Assembly (NCBI RefSeq): GCF_023206395.1
Contig: NZ_CP066149.1
Span: forward strand, 868,001 to 932,000
Source of the DNA: Vibrio sp. ED004
Lineage (GTDB): Bacteria > Pseudomonadota > Gammaproteobacteria > Enterobacterales > Vibrionaceae
Direction: 5' to 3'
DNA: 64,000 nucleotides
The first letter of the stretch is position 1. Every line of letters starts with the position of its first letter. The position numbers and the translations under genes are program-made. Under the pieces are notes generated by a model that worked only from the letters and a program-made list of their open reading frames with translations, was not told the DNA's origin and did not search any database. Positions 40,087-50,015 of the stretch are shown piece by piece.

Positions 40087-40095
40087 GAAGAAAAA

Positions 40096-41346
40096 TTAAG
40101 CGTAAACAGGTAGACGCTTACAGATTTCAAGTACTTTTGCTTTAGTCGCTTCGATAACAGACTCATCACCCATGTTATCTAGGATGTCACAGATCCAACC
40201 TGCTAGCTCTTTCGCATCTGCTTCTGAGAAACCGCGACGAGTGATAGAAGGAGAACCGATACGGATCCCTGACGTTACAAACGGGCTACGTGGGTCGTTT
40301 GGTACTGAGTTCTTGTTTACAGTGATGTTTGCTGCACCTAGTGCTGCATCTGCTTCTTTACCTGTGATGTCTTTGTTGATTAGGTCAACTAGGAACAGGT
40401 GGTTCTCTGTAGAACCTGAAACGATGTTGTAACCACGTGCTAGGAATTCAGCAACCATTGCTTTTGCGTTAGCAACAACGCGTGCTTGGTATTCTTTGAA
40501 CTCTGGCTCTAGAGCTTCTTTGAACGCTACTGCTTTACCAGCGATAACGTGCATTAGAGGACCACCTTGGCCGCCTGGGAATACTGCTGAGTTCAGCTTC
40601 TTGTAAAGATCTTCGCCTTCGTTAGAAAGAATTAGACCACCACGAGGACCCGCAAGCGTTTTGTGCGTCGTTGTAGTTACTACGTGAGCGTGTGGAACTG
40701 GGTTCGGGTAAACGCCGGCAGCGATTAGACCTGCTACGTGAGCCATATCTACGAACAGGTAAGCTCCTACTTTATCAGCGATTTCACGCATGCGCTTCCA
40801 ATCACAGATTTGAGAGTAAGCAGAGAAACCACCGATGATCATTTTAGGCTTGTTCTCAATAGCCAGCTTTTCCATCTCTTCGTAATCGATTTGACCTGCT
40901 TCATCGATACCGTAAGGGATGATGTTGTAAAGCTTACCAGAGAAGTTTACTGGAGAACCGTGAGTTAGGTGACCACCGTGCGCTAGGCTCATACCTAGAA
41001 CCGTATCGCCTGCATTTAGTAGTGCCATGTATACAGCGTTGTTTGCTTGAGAACCTGAGTGAGGCTGTACGTTTGCGTACTCTGCACCAAATAGTTCACA
41101 TGCACGTTCAATTGCTAGAGTTTCAACTTTGTCTACGTACTCACAACCACCGTAGTAACGCTTGCCTGGGTAGCCTTCAGCGTATTTGTTTGTTAGCTGA
41201 GAACCTTGAGCTTCCATTACACGTGGGCTTGTGTAGTTTTCTGAAGCGATAAGTTCGATGTGCTCTTCCTGACGAAGAGTTTCTTCTTGGATAGCTGCGA
41301 ATAGATCCGCATCGTAATCAGCAATGTTCATGTCACGCTTAAGCAT
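40096..41346 (-). CDS. glyA: Serine hydroxymethyltransferase
   Basis: A PLP enzyme that interconverts serine and glycine while charging tetrahydrofolate with one-carbon units. The protein has 416 residues (E. coli 417), opening [28 protein letters not shown] near residue 30, [16 protein letters not shown] and the PLP lysine in [16 protein letters not shown] are intact, as is the C-terminal [13 protein letters not shown] PurR-like box lies in its upstream region. Confidence 0.97.
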   Translation of the reverse strand: MLKRDMNIADYDADLFAAIQEETLRQEEHIELIASENYTSPRVMEAQGSQLTNKYAEGYPGKRYYGGCEYVDKVETLAIERACELFGAEYANVQPHSGSQANNAVYMALLNAGDTVLGMSLAHGGHLTHGSPVNFSGKLYNIIPYGIDEAGQIDYEEMEKLAIENKPKMIIGGFSAYSQICDWKRMREIADKVGAYLFVDMAHVAGLIAAGVYPNPVPHAHVVTTTTHKTLAGPRGGLILSNEGEDLYKKLNSAVFPGGQGGPLMHVIAGKAVAFKEALEPEFKEYQARVVANAKAMVAEFLARGYNIVSGSTENHLFLVDLINKDITGKEADAALGAANITVNKNSVPNDPRSPFVTSGIRIGSPSITRRGFSEADAKELAGWICDILDNMGDESVIEATKAKVLEICKRLPVYA

Positions 41347-41403
41347 CTGTATCTCCTGACTCAGATTGTACTGAAAGTTTCAAAAAAACCACACAACGAC
41401 CGA

Positions 41404-41419
41404 AAGCAAACGTTTCCGT
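41404..41419. promoter_or_regulatory. PurR-like operator upstream of glyA
   Basis: AAGCAAACGTTTCCGT matches the PurR consensus ACGCAAACGTTTGCGT at 14 of 16 positions, 58 bases before glyA. PurR repression of glyA is known in E. coli. Confidence 0.7.
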
Positions 41420-41693
41420 CACCGTTTTGATGTGACGCATTCTACATAATTTGATCTAGGTCATAAAGAGCTAATTGCAATTTTATCATGCAGTTTTTTC
41501 ATAATCACAAATAAGATTCATCATGGTTATTAAGCTTATCCAACCAAAGATGACGCTTACTGTCAATTTTACGATTTACACCCTGTAAAACGCAGATTAC
41601 ATAGGTTTACCTTAATTTTGCCCCTCTAGCTACCGAAAGCTAAGGTTTTTCTCTACTATGCACGCCTTTATTGGTTAGGTAATTATAAAAACG

Positions 41694-42296
41694 ATGGAAA
41701 AACACTCACGTAAAGAAGATTGGGTAGCAATCCTCACTGGCACGTTTTTAGTGGCGTTAGGCGTCTTCTTTTTACAGTCAGCGAACCTGCTTACTGGTGG
41801 CACTACTGGCTTGGCTCTGCTTTTGAGTCAATTTATGCCGGTAACCTTCGGTATTTTGTACTTTATTGCTAATTGCCCATTCTACTTATTAGCATGGAAA
41901 CGATTTGGCCGTCACTTCGCAATAAGCAGTGCCATATCAGGGGCTTTAGTGTCTGTGTTTGCCGATCATTTATACTTGGTGATCTCGTTAGAAGTTCATA
42001 ATGAGATTTACTGCGCTGTTGCAGGCGGCCTGTTGATGGGCTTAGGTATGCTGATCTTATTCCGTCATCGCTCAAGCTTGGGCGGCTTCAACGTCTTGTG
42101 TTTGTTCATTCAAGATCGCTACGGTATCTCAGTGGGCAAAACCCAAATGGCTATTGATGCGTGTATTCTGTTTGCATCATTCTTCTTCGTATCGCCTTGG
42201 GTGATTGCAGTTTCTGTATTGGGCACTGCGGTATTGAACATCGTATTAGCGATGAATCACAAGCCTACGCGTTATTCAGTGAACTACGCGTCTTAG
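41694..42296 (+). CDS. YitT family membrane protein
   Basis: A 200-residue inner-membrane protein with about five or six hydrophobic helices. It carries the family motif FFLQSANLLTGGTTGLALLLS near residue 24, a second glycine-rich loop (HRSSLGGFNVLCLFIQDRYGIS) near 123, and lacks the C-terminal DUF2179 domain of longer Bacillus forms. No substrate or function is established. It diverges from glyA across a 347-base gap that also holds the PurR-like site; nothing else is evident there. Confidence 0.85.
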   Translation: MEKHSRKEDWVAILTGTFLVALGVFFLQSANLLTGGTTGLALLLSQFMPVTFGILYFIANCPFYLLAWKRFGRHFAISSAISGALVSVFADHLYLVISLEVHNEIYCAVAGGLLMGLGMLILFRHRSSLGGFNVLCLFIQDRYGISVGKTQMAIDACILFASFFFVSPWVIAVSVLGTAVLNIVLAMNHKPTRYSVNYAS

Positions 42297-42385
42297 CGCC
42301 AGCTATCCAATCAATGAATTACTAGCTGTTTTTCATAACGAAAACAGCTAGTATTTAGCTTTTATAAGCTACCCTCTCTTTTCTT

Positions 42386-43894
42386 ATGCAAGATTACCTC
42401 TCTAGTGCCAAAGACACTCAAACCTCGATCTCTATCGAAGGTTTAGAATTCAATCCCGCGACACGTGTCTTAAGTTGCAACGAGCAGGTCATCGATCTAG
42501 AACCTCGTTCAATTGAATTACTCGAACTGTTTCTAACTAGCGTGGGTGAGCCTATCGCAGCTGAGCAGATCATCGAATCGGTTTGGCAAAGTAACTTCAT
42601 CTCGAAGAATGTACTTACTAACAGGATCAGTACACTGCGCTCTGTGCTGCAAAAGTACCTACCAGAAAGTGATGCGACTAAGATCTTGGTTACTTACCCA
42701 CGCAAAGGGTACTTCCTTAACCCTAGCTCGGTGAGTTTGGCTAATGCACAGCCCGAAACCTTTGAGATAACCGAACAGCCTCAAGCAAGCAAAAAGACAT
42801 CACCGTTTAATCTTTTGTTACTGTCACTCTCTGTTGTGCTGCTGATAAGCACTGCGACTTTAGGCTATATGTTTTGGCACTCTTCAAACCAAGCCTCAGA
42901 GCTTGAACGCACACAAAGGCTGATTCCTAAGGTCGAGCTATTACTGAACCGTATCGATGCCATTGGAGACAATGCGAGAACGCATCGCAAAGCCGTTAAA
43001 GCGCTACTACTTCAACAACAAATTGAATACGCTTACACCGACTTAGCAAATCAAGATGCACCAAGTTACTTCGTAGACCCAATAGACAGCACGCCCTTTT
43101 TTCCGGGCGCCAAAAACATGCGCACCAGTGATTACCTGCTCAATATTCGATTGAAAGATCAGGAAGTCAATACACGCCTTGCGGCTAAAGTCAGCCTTAT
43201 TTACCCAAGTTCAGGCAAACTTGCTTTCCGTGGTGTCTACTCAATAGAGATAGAGAACCTCAGTGAAGACTTGATGGAGATAAATAGAGAGCTAGCGAAC
43301 TACTTCGCTTTACCTGCTCCGCTATCACCAGAGTGGTCTGTCAGTGATAAAGAGCTGAGCCGCTTGCTTGACGGGCAAACAATGAAACTTGATAGCGTGT
43401 CACTCAACGTGATGACTTCAACCTTGCTTGCTCGACAACTGGCTCTGTTTGAGACCGACCACCAGCGCCTTATTAGCTTCACTAGCCTAGTGCAAACGCG
43501 TTTTAAGTTGATTCCCGACGAGCTAAAACTCTGGCTTGGGATTATTCACTTCAAGTTAAGAGACCTGCAAACCGCGAAGGAATTTCTGACCAACACGGCG
43601 GGCAATTCGACCATTGAGAACGCACTGGTCTATATAATGATTTCCCATATTGCTTACAAGCAAGGGGACATGGATAAGTTTCGCCTCAACTACATGGAAT
43701 CCTTAGTCGCGTTATTGCGAGTGGTTCCTTCAGAAGAGCTGTTTGCTCGCTTGTCCAAACCTGAGTCGAAATCGACCTGTCTCCAGCCTTGGAAAAATCT
43801 AAAATTGAGCATCAAAGAGCCACTTATCATTAAGCAGTGGGAAAACCTGATGCTTAACTACTGCACGAATGTCGGCCATCAACTTTCCGAATGA
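42386..43894 (+). CDS. ToxR/CadC-type membrane-bound transcriptional regulator
   Basis: A 502-residue one-component regulator. A cytoplasmic OmpR-type winged helix spans about 18-112 (VIDLEPRSIELLELFLTSVGEPIAAEQIIESVW, NVLTNRISTLRSVL and a TYPRKGYFL wing). One membrane helix (about 141-163) and a long periplasmic domain of about 335 residues with TPR-like helices follow. The input signal is unknown; the periplasmic part has no similarity I recognise. It is not ToxR or TcpP themselves, being much longer, like CadC (512). The gene after it encodes a lipoprotein that could be a target or partner. Confidence 0.82.
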   Translation: MQDYLSSAKDTQTSISIEGLEFNPATRVLSCNEQVIDLEPRSIELLELFLTSVGEPIAAEQIIESVWQSNFISKNVLTNRISTLRSVLQKYLPESDATKILVTYPRKGYFLNPSSVSLANAQPETFEITEQPQASKKTSPFNLLLLSLSVVLLISTATLGYMFWHSSNQASELERTQRLIPKVELLLNRIDAIGDNARTHRKAVKALLLQQQIEYAYTDLANQDAPSYFVDPIDSTPFFPGAKNMRTSDYLLNIRLKDQEVNTRLAAKVSLIYPSSGKLAFRGVYSIEIENLSEDLMEINRELANYFALPAPLSPEWSVSDKELSRLLDGQTMKLDSVSLNVMTSTLLARQLALFETDHQRLISFTSLVQTRFKLIPDELKLWLGIIHFKLRDLQTAKEFLTNTAGNSTIENALVYIMISHIAYKQGDMDKFRLNYMESLVALLRVVPSEELFARLSKPESKSTCLQPWKNLKLSIKEPLIIKQWENLMLNYCTNVGHQLSE

Positions 43895-44039
43895 ATAAAT
43901 ATAAAACACATAAAAACAAAAACTTAAATATAAATTAAGATCTTATGTATCTTCATTTTTTGCCCTATTAACTCTCTCACCAATAGCATTCCTAAAAACA
44001 TCAGGCCGCTCTAGGCCAATTATATTAGGAATGCTCAAC

Positions 44040-44975
44040 ATGAAAAAATCCATGACGCTGCTTGCGGCTTCTCTCTTTGCTCTTTATGGCTGTGGCGGCG
44101 GAGGTGGCTCTTCTTCATCAGGCTCTAATGGTACAACTCAGTTCGATTATCCGATCAACAACTCTCAGTTTGCACCAAAGAACATCACATTGTTGTCTTA
44201 CCTAATATCAGAAGATGGCGATGAAAACGTAGCACTGGATCTTGCATACCGAAATATCAGTTCACAGCAGATGTTGGCCAATATTCAGTTGCAATTAGAT
44301 AAATTAGCGATCTCTAATGAGACTGAAGGCGTAGCTGAATTGGAGAAGCTAAAAACAACGCTAGAGAGCATGGTTAACAGCGGCATCAACGACTTCTACG
44401 CTGCTGATATGACGGTACAAGGTGAAACGGACAGCGGCCTGTTTTACAAAGGCAATGATGGCTTTGTTAACTCAGTTGATTCCAATATAGAATTGACTAA
44501 TGGTGAGGCTGTCGACTTTTTGGTGACTAACCCAGTATTCAAATATTCAGGCAGTACGGTAAAAGAAAAAAGCCCTAACATTAGTCACAGCAATAGCTCT
44601 GTCGGGCTTTCGTTTGAGGTTACTACTGGCCAACTAGAAGCCTTGCTTGATGATTTCTACGAAGGCGATATTGATGATTTAGGACCGTCAGACACACGAT
44701 GTGACTTCCATTGGCAGCAACAAGTTTCCGAAAATGGTCAGCGCTCAACGGTAACGGTTCAAGATAAGAAAATTGAAACGGCGTACCTGAAAGTTGAAAA
44801 CACTTACAACGTTGTTTGTGATGGGTATGATTCAGCTGAATTTCAAAGCAATACTGAAACATGGTTCAGCCCAAGCTTTGGCGTTGTGAAAATGATGGAC
44901 TGGGATGAAAAGAATGGCACTCAACTGAGCGACACGAAGTGGATTCTCGATTCATTTACGGTCAACAAAGGCTAG
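44040..44975 (+). CDS. Glycine/serine-linker lipoprotein of unknown function
   Basis: The start at 44040 gives 311 residues; an in-frame upstream ATG at 44031 is possible. The lipobox ALYGC puts the lipid cysteine at 18, followed by a flexible GGGGGSSSSGSNG linker typical of surface or periplasmic Vibrio lipoproteins. The body is acidic, with two cysteines (TRCDFHW and YNVVCDGY). A long helix (residues about 85-120) is predicted from its heptad-like leucines. I recognise no domain. It follows the CadC-type regulator by 145 bases on the same strand. Confidence 0.7.
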   Translation: MKKSMTLLAASLFALYGCGGGGGSSSSGSNGTTQFDYPINNSQFAPKNITLLSYLISEDGDENVALDLAYRNISSQQMLANIQLQLDKLAISNETEGVAELEKLKTTLESMVNSGINDFYAADMTVQGETDSGLFYKGNDGFVNSVDSNIELTNGEAVDFLVTNPVFKYSGSTVKEKSPNISHSNSSVGLSFEVTTGQLEALLDDFYEGDIDDLGPSDTRCDFHWQQQVSENGQRSTVTVQDKKIETAYLKVENTYNVVCDGYDSAEFQSNTETWFSPSFGVVKMMDWDEKNGTQLSDTKWILDSFTVNKG

Positions 44976-45013
44976 CAACCGAAGCCTTCCATTAGAGAAT
45001 AGGAAGGAAAGAT

Positions 45014-45043
45014 TTGAGCCTGACACTTAGAGTTCAGGCTCAA
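45014..45043. terminator. Inverted repeat between the lipoprotein gene and treC
   Basis: TTGAGCCTGA pairs perfectly with TCAGGCTCAA around a 10-base loop. T tracts are weak on both sides, so it is a probable bidirectional terminator of the two converging genes. A second inverted repeat (ATACTCG-N10-CGAGTAT) at about 45050-45073 reaches into the treC stop. Confidence 0.6.
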
Positions 45044-45071
45044 AGCTTATACTCGCATAGGGGAACGAGTA

Positions 45072-46751
45072 TTATTGCTCTATCAAGAGAATTCTTGTTT
45101 CATACGGTCGTAAGGCTACCGTGTTTGCAGAAACTGGCGACTGCTCATCAGAGTAATTCCCCAATAGCAATTGCGCTTTATCCAGTTCAAATTCATTAGG
45201 TAACTCAACCTGACATACTTCACCGTAATAGTTGTTAATACACAACAAAGTCTGGCTATCCGTCTCGCGAGAATACGCAAATACCGATTGGTGCTCAGGC
45301 AATAAATCTTTGTAACTACCGTGAGTAATCACTGGCACTTCTTTGCGTAACTCAATCAAGCTCTTGTAGAAGTAAAAAACAGAGTCTTTGTCTTCCAGCG
45401 CTTGCTCAGCGTTAATCTCAGTGAAGTTGTTCGCAATATCCAGCCATGGCTTAGCCTGTGAGAAACCTGCATGCGCTTCGCTGTTCCATTGCATCGGCGT
45501 GCGAGAGTTATCACGAGATTTCTGCGCTAGAATCGCCATCATATCTTGATGCGCCACACCATCACGGTTCACCATGATGTCATACATGTTGGTGCTCTCG
45601 ACATCACGATACTGGCTGATCTCGGTGTAACCCGGGTTGGTCATGCCAATCTCTTCACCTTGATAGATATACGGCGTGCCTTGCATCATATGTACAGACG
45701 CAGCCAGCATCTTGGCCGACTCAACACGGTAGTTCTTATCATCACCTAAGCGGCTCACCACTCGCGGTTGGTCGTGGTTACACCAAAACAATGCCCCCCA
45801 CCCTTTGCCGTTCAAACCTGTTTGCCAATGATTGAAGATCGACTTGAGCTGCAAGAAATCAAACGGCGCATTAGTCCACTTCTCACCATTGGTGTAATCC
45901 ACCTTAAGATGGTGGAAGTTAAACACCATCGATAGTTCGCTGTTATCAATGTTTGAGTACTGCTGGCAATGCTCGAGTGTCGTTGAAGACATCTCGCCTA
46001 CTGTCACGCTGCCGTATTTCTGGAATACCGCTTCGCTGATCTCTTTCAGATATTCATGCACTCGTGGGCCATCAGTGTAAAAACGACGACCATCACCGAT
46101 ATCATCGTTAGGGAAATCTTGCTGTTTCGAAATCAGGTTGATCACATCCAAGCGGAAGCCATCAACGCCCTTTTTAGCCCAGAAGCTGATGACGTCTTTC
46201 ACTTCTTCACGTACAACCGGGTTCTCCCAGTTAAGGTCGGCCTGCTCTTTCGCGAATAGGTGTAGGAAATATTGACCCGTCGCCTCATCCATTTCCCATG
46301 CATTACCACCGAACTTAGACTGCCAGTTGGTTGGTGCTTGACCGTTTACTGGATCTTTCCAGATGTAGTAGTCGCGGTATGGGCTGTTTTTGTCACCCAA
46401 TGCCGACTGAAACCACGCATGCTCGGTTGAGGTATGGTTTACCACGATATCCATCACGATACGGATACCACGTTGGTGCGCTTCAGACAGCAATAAGTCG
46501 AAGTCTTCCATAGTGCCGAATTGAGGGTTAATCGCGTAGTAATCTGAAATATCGTAGCCGTTATCGATCATTGGGGATGCGTAAACTGGGGTTAACCAAA
46601 TTGCATCCACACTCAAGTGTTTAAGATAATCCAGTTTTGAAATGATCCCTTTGATATCGCCAGTACCTTTACTGCCACTATCACAAAAGCTCTTTGGGTA
46701 GATTTGATAGATGGTTGCGGTTTTCCACCAACTTTCATCATGCTCAGTCAT
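45072..46751 (-). CDS. treC: Trehalose-6-phosphate hydrolase
   Basis: This cytoplasmic family GH13 enzyme splits trehalose 6-phosphate into glucose and glucose 6-phosphate. It has 559 residues from the ATG at 46751 (an upstream GTG at 46766 and ATG at 46757 are possible). Its TIM barrel shows DIVVNHTSTEHAWF, the nucleophile aspartate in GVDGFRLDVINL near residue 202, the acid/base glutamate in VTVGEMSST, and CNHDQPRVVSR. It lies 146 bases after treB, with a 19-bp tandem repeat in the gap. Oligo-1,6-glucosidase is an alternative by fold, but the treB-treR context decides. Confidence 0.93.
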   Translation of the reverse strand: MTEHDESWWKTATIYQIYPKSFCDSGSKGTGDIKGIISKLDYLKHLSVDAIWLTPVYASPMIDNGYDISDYYAINPQFGTMEDFDLLLSEAHQRGIRIVMDIVVNHTSTEHAWFQSALGDKNSPYRDYYIWKDPVNGQAPTNWQSKFGGNAWEMDEATGQYFLHLFAKEQADLNWENPVVREEVKDVISFWAKKGVDGFRLDVINLISKQQDFPNDDIGDGRRFYTDGPRVHEYLKEISEAVFQKYGSVTVGEMSSTTLEHCQQYSNIDNSELSMVFNFHHLKVDYTNGEKWTNAPFDFLQLKSIFNHWQTGLNGKGWGALFWCNHDQPRVVSRLGDDKNYRVESAKMLAASVHMMQGTPYIYQGEEIGMTNPGYTEISQYRDVESTNMYDIMVNRDGVAHQDMMAILAQKSRDNSRTPMQWNSEAHAGFSQAKPWLDIANNFTEINAEQALEDKDSVFYFYKSLIELRKEVPVITHGSYKDLLPEHQSVFAYSRETDSQTLLCINNYYGEVCQVELPNEFELDKAQLLLGNYSDEQSPVSANTVALRPYETRILLIEQ

Positions 46752-46823
46752 CGCCATCTCTAACACTCACTTACCAGAAAATATAAAATAAAATCACCAT
46801 GTGAATCATGGTCGAATAGCCGT

Positions 46824-46861
46824 TATAACTAAAAGAAAAAGCTATAACTAAGAGAAAAAGC
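46824..46861. repeat. 19-bp tandem repeat between treB and treC
   Basis: TATAACTAAAAGAAAAAGC (46824-46842) is followed by TATAACTAAGAGAAAAAGC (46843-46861), differing at one base. It lies in the treBC transcript, just after the treB stop in the direction of reading. Confidence 0.8.
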
Positions 46862-46897
46862 GATAGCTCACTTTGGAGTCATCGCTTATTTAATACA

Positions 46898-48322
46898 TTA
46901 CGCGTTTGCGGTTTCTAGCTCGCCTTTCATCTGTGCTCGTTTATAGAAGAACAGTGTTAACGTGACGGGTAGTACAATCGCCACCAGCATCGCAATTAAG
47001 TAAACAGACCAATATTGCGGTTGAATCGATAAGATGCCCGGCAAGCCACCAACACCGATACCATTCGCCATCACACCTGCACTACCACAGATTGCAGCCG
47101 CTGCGGCACTACCGATCATTGCGCTCAGCATTGGGAATTTGTATTTAAGGTTGATACCGTACATCGCAGGCTCCGTCACACCTAAGTAGGCAGAGATTGC
47201 AGCTGGAACCGAGATGTCTCGTTCGCCTTCGCGTTTACTTAAGATGATGATGCCAACAACCGCCGAAGCTTGTGCAATATTTGATAGAGCAATCAAAGGC
47301 CAGATTGGTGTGCCGCCTAAGTCTTGCATCAGTTGTAGGTCGACGGCGTTGGTTGTGTGGTGAATACCTGTAATAACCAAAGGTGCGTATAGGAAGCCAA
47401 ATACCACTGAGCCAAGAATCGCAAAGTCACCCGTCATTGCTGCTTTAGCCGCGAATGCCACGCCATCACCTAACATACGACCAAATGGACCAATGAAAGC
47501 GTGCGCTAGAATCACAGACAAAATAATCGATACAAATGGCACGACAACAAGGTACAGATAAGAAGGAACAATACGCTTAAGGTTGGTCTCAATGAACGCC
47601 AGAGCAACACCCGCTAGCATCGCAGGGATCACCTGTGCCTGATAACCGACCTTCTCAATCACGAACAGGCCAAAGTCCCACACCTCAGGTACCGATTTAC
47701 CTATCATGTAAGCGTTCATCAATTGGGGGGAAACCAAGGTCACACCAAGCGTGATACCCAAAATAGGGGTTCCGCCGAGTTTCTTAACCGTCGCCCAACA
47801 CACACCAACCGGCAGGAAGAAGAAAATCGCTTCACCAATTAGCCATAAGAACGAGTGAACGGTTGCCCAGAATTGGCTGATTTCAACGAGGGTTTTGCCG
47901 TCGAACATGCGAATGTCACCAATCACATTACGGAAACCAAGAATCAAACCACCAGTAATGATGGCAGGCAGCAGTGGTACGAAAATTTCGGCTAAATGGG
48001 AGATACCACGCTCAAGGAAGTTCATGTTCTGACGAGCAGCAAGCTTAGACTCATCTTTTGATGACGCCTCTTTACCCGTTTGCTCAATCAGAAGTGCGTA
48101 CACTTCATCAACCTCTGTGCCAATCACGACTTGGAATTGACCTGCGTTCGTAAAGCAGCCTTTTACCTGCTTCAGCTTTTCTAGTTCTGCTTTGTTCGCT
48201 TGCTCTGTATCGTTCAATACAAAACGCAGTCGAGTCAGACAATGGCTGACACTCGCAATATTTTCTTTGCCACCGACTAACTCGATAAGACGCGCAACGT
48301 CTTGCTTCGCTATCTTACTCAT
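46898..48322 (-). CDS. treB: PTS system trehalose-specific EIIBC component
   Basis: This inner-membrane permease takes up trehalose as trehalose 6-phosphate, with phosphate from HPr via a glucose-type EIIA. It has 474 residues from the start at 48322, chosen because MSKIAKQDVARLIELVGG is the EIIB N-terminus. The phospho-cysteine is in SVSHCLTRLRFVL near residue 28. The EIIC part has about 10 membrane helices and GITGIHHTTN-like VITGIHHTTNAVDL near 330. No EIIA domain is fused, as in E. coli TreB. TreR-like operators lie upstream. Confidence 0.94.
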   Translation of the reverse strand: MSKIAKQDVARLIELVGGKENIASVSHCLTRLRFVLNDTEQANKAELEKLKQVKGCFTNAGQFQVVIGTEVDEVYALLIEQTGKEASSKDESKLAARQNMNFLERGISHLAEIFVPLLPAIITGGLILGFRNVIGDIRMFDGKTLVEISQFWATVHSFLWLIGEAIFFFLPVGVCWATVKKLGGTPILGITLGVTLVSPQLMNAYMIGKSVPEVWDFGLFVIEKVGYQAQVIPAMLAGVALAFIETNLKRIVPSYLYLVVVPFVSIILSVILAHAFIGPFGRMLGDGVAFAAKAAMTGDFAILGSVVFGFLYAPLVITGIHHTTNAVDLQLMQDLGGTPIWPLIALSNIAQASAVVGIIILSKREGERDISVPAAISAYLGVTEPAMYGINLKYKFPMLSAMIGSAAAAAICGSAGVMANGIGVGGLPGILSIQPQYWSVYLIAMLVAIVLPVTLTLFFYKRAQMKGELETANA

Positions 48323-48394
48323 ACTACCCCACCCTGGTTTCATTCAATTACTCATCTAAACCATGTAGCAACAACCACTCAAGATTTAGATTAA

Positions 48395-48408
48395 TGGGAG
48401 CATTCCCA
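48395..48408. promoter_or_regulatory. TreR-like operator, proximal to treB
   Basis: TGGGAGCATTCCCA, an inverted repeat of TGGGA, 73 bases upstream of treB. It is weaker than the sites at 48449 and 54764 but has the same arms. Confidence 0.7.
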
Positions 48409-48448
48409 ATTACGGTTATTATAATGCCCGCATGAATGATAAATTGAA

Positions 48449-48464
48449 ATGGGAACAGTCCCAT
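48449..48464. promoter_or_regulatory. TreR-like operator upstream of treB
   Basis: ATGGGAACAGTCCCAT is a LacI-family palindrome resembling E. coli TreR sites (GGGAACGTTCCC core). The same arms recur upstream of the porin gene at 54764. A CRP-like half-site (TGTGATCTCTTTCA on the minus strand, near 48480) lies just upstream of it, consistent with catabolite control. Confidence 0.8.
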
Positions 48465-48527
48465 CAATTGAAAGAGATCACACTCTAATTTTAATCTAAG
48501 CGGTTCGATTTCGCTTAATTGAGTGGA

Positions 48528-49472
48528 TTATAGAATCGGAGATTGGGTGTGATGAGAGATCTCTGAATTGCCTAAAAGCTGAGAGATCAATAGATTAGCC
48601 GCCAACTTACCTGCAGATTGGTAGCCAGGATCAATGCTAAATACACGAGGGAACAAGAAAGAGAGAAGATCATTGCCACCAACGCCTGTTACAACCACAT
48701 CTTCACGTTGTAGTTCTTGTAGACGCTTGATCACGCCAAGAGCCAATGTGTCACTGGCACAAACAAGTGCTTGAGTTGTAGGAGTCAGTACTTCATCCAC
48801 CAGCTGATAAGCGCTTTCATGATGAAGCTGACCAGTACGATAATTCGCAATCACTCCAGTGCTTTCGCACCAGTCGAGATAAGCCTTAAGACGCAGCTCA
48901 CCGGTTGATTTATCACTAGGATCAACACCAATAAAGCCGACATCTGAGATCCCCTGCTCCGACAGATGCGCCAACGCACTATTGATCACCTGTTGGTTAT
49001 CGTAGTTAATAGAGGTCACGTTCTCGGTATCCAAAGCAATAACCACGGCTTTGTGTTCCCACGCTTCGATTGCGGGAATATCACAATCCGTAAAGCCAAA
49101 CACAATGATGCCATCTACATTGCGACGCTTTAGAACCTGAAGGTGTTCATTGGCTTTGTCTCTGTCGAGTTGGCTTTCCATGATCACCACATCGTAATCC
49201 GCTCGATACAACTCAGCCAGCATGGTGCTTACGGCTTTATTTTCAGAGGGAGAATCTAAACGAGAGATGATCACGCCGATGACTTTTTGACTGCCACCAC
49301 GCATGGACTGCGCAGACTTTGAAGGCGTGTACCCAGATTCTTGAATTACTCTTTCCACCCTTTCACGGGTTTCAGGTTTCACTTTAGGATCATTGGTCAG
49401 AACGCGAGATACGGTTGACTTACCAACACCGGACAGCTTAGCAATATCGAGAATAGTGAGTTTTTTGCTCAT
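48528..49472 (-). CDS. treR: Trehalose operon repressor TreR
   Basis: A LacI-family repressor of 314 residues from the start at 49472 (MSKKLTILDIAKLSG); the longer frame to 49526 adds 18 unrelated residues. The helix-turn-helix TILDIAKLSGVGKSTVSRVL is near residue 5, followed by the hinge ESGYTPSKSAQSMRGG and a periplasmic-binding-like effector domain. In the family, trehalose 6-phosphate is the inducer. It lies just upstream of treBC on the same strand; its operators in the 205-base gap suggest it represses treBC and perhaps the porin. Confidence 0.93.
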   Translation of the reverse strand: MSKKLTILDIAKLSGVGKSTVSRVLTNDPKVKPETRERVERVIQESGYTPSKSAQSMRGGSQKVIGVIISRLDSPSENKAVSTMLAELYRADYDVVIMESQLDRDKANEHLQVLKRRNVDGIIVFGFTDCDIPAIEAWEHKAVVIALDTENVTSINYDNQQVINSALAHLSEQGISDVGFIGVDPSDKSTGELRLKAYLDWCESTGVIANYRTGQLHHESAYQLVDEVLTPTTQALVCASDTLALGVIKRLQELQREDVVVTGVGGNDLLSFLFPRVFSIDPGYQSAGKLAANLLISQLLGNSEISHHTQSPIL

Positions 49473-49563
49473 AAAAAGTCTAACGTTAAAGGGAAGAGAA
49501 GAAAAAGTGAGGGTAGGTCCCCTCACTTAACTATTTGTAAATCCTAGCAGTTCTTACTATGAC

Positions 49564-49899
49564 TTACTTTTGGCAATTACGATAGACTACACGGCCAAGT
49601 TCGAGGCGTGCGTCGTCACCTTTAGTACGCAAAGTGATGCTGTTAATCATCTCTGAGGTGCCATCGTCTAGAATGTATTTGGTTCCTGAGCCTGCCGGTA
49701 CTTGAGTCAATTGGTACTCGTTATCAGGTAAACGCAGTACTGCTTTTTCATTACTAAGGTAAGCCACATCAAACGAGACGTCAGACTCACATTGATAAGT
49801 CACGAATTGATTATCCGATGCTGCACTGTCAGGGGCTGCTGATTTAGAGCACCCGACCAATGCTACCGTACATAGAGATGCTACCAACATAGCTTTCAT
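49564..49899 (-). CDS. MliC-type lysozyme inhibitor lipoprotein
   Basis: A 111-residue precursor with a lipobox (ALVGC, cysteine at 17). The mature domain shows the MliC pattern: FVTYQCESDVSFDVAYLSNEKAVLRL, a YQLTQVPAGSGTKYIL stretch and a final C-terminal cysteine (YRNCQ) that pairs with the first. Family members inhibit C-type lysozymes from the periplasm or outer-membrane face, relevant in an animal-associated Vibrio. It lies between gmhB and treR, with gaps of about 100 bases on both sides. Confidence 0.82.
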   Translation of the reverse strand: MKAMLVASLCTVALVGCSKSAAPDSAASDNQFVTYQCESDVSFDVAYLSNEKAVLRLPDNEYQLTQVPAGSGTKYILDDGTSEMINSITLRTKGDDARLELGRVVYRNCQK

Positions 49900-50015
49900 A
49901 CTTCGTTCCTCATCTTTATATAGTCAATGACACTTAGTTTAGTCTCAGGTTAGGAAAACCTTATTGATAAGTAAGTGCCTAGTGATAGGTAAATACCTTA
50001 GTGACAAATAAACGC

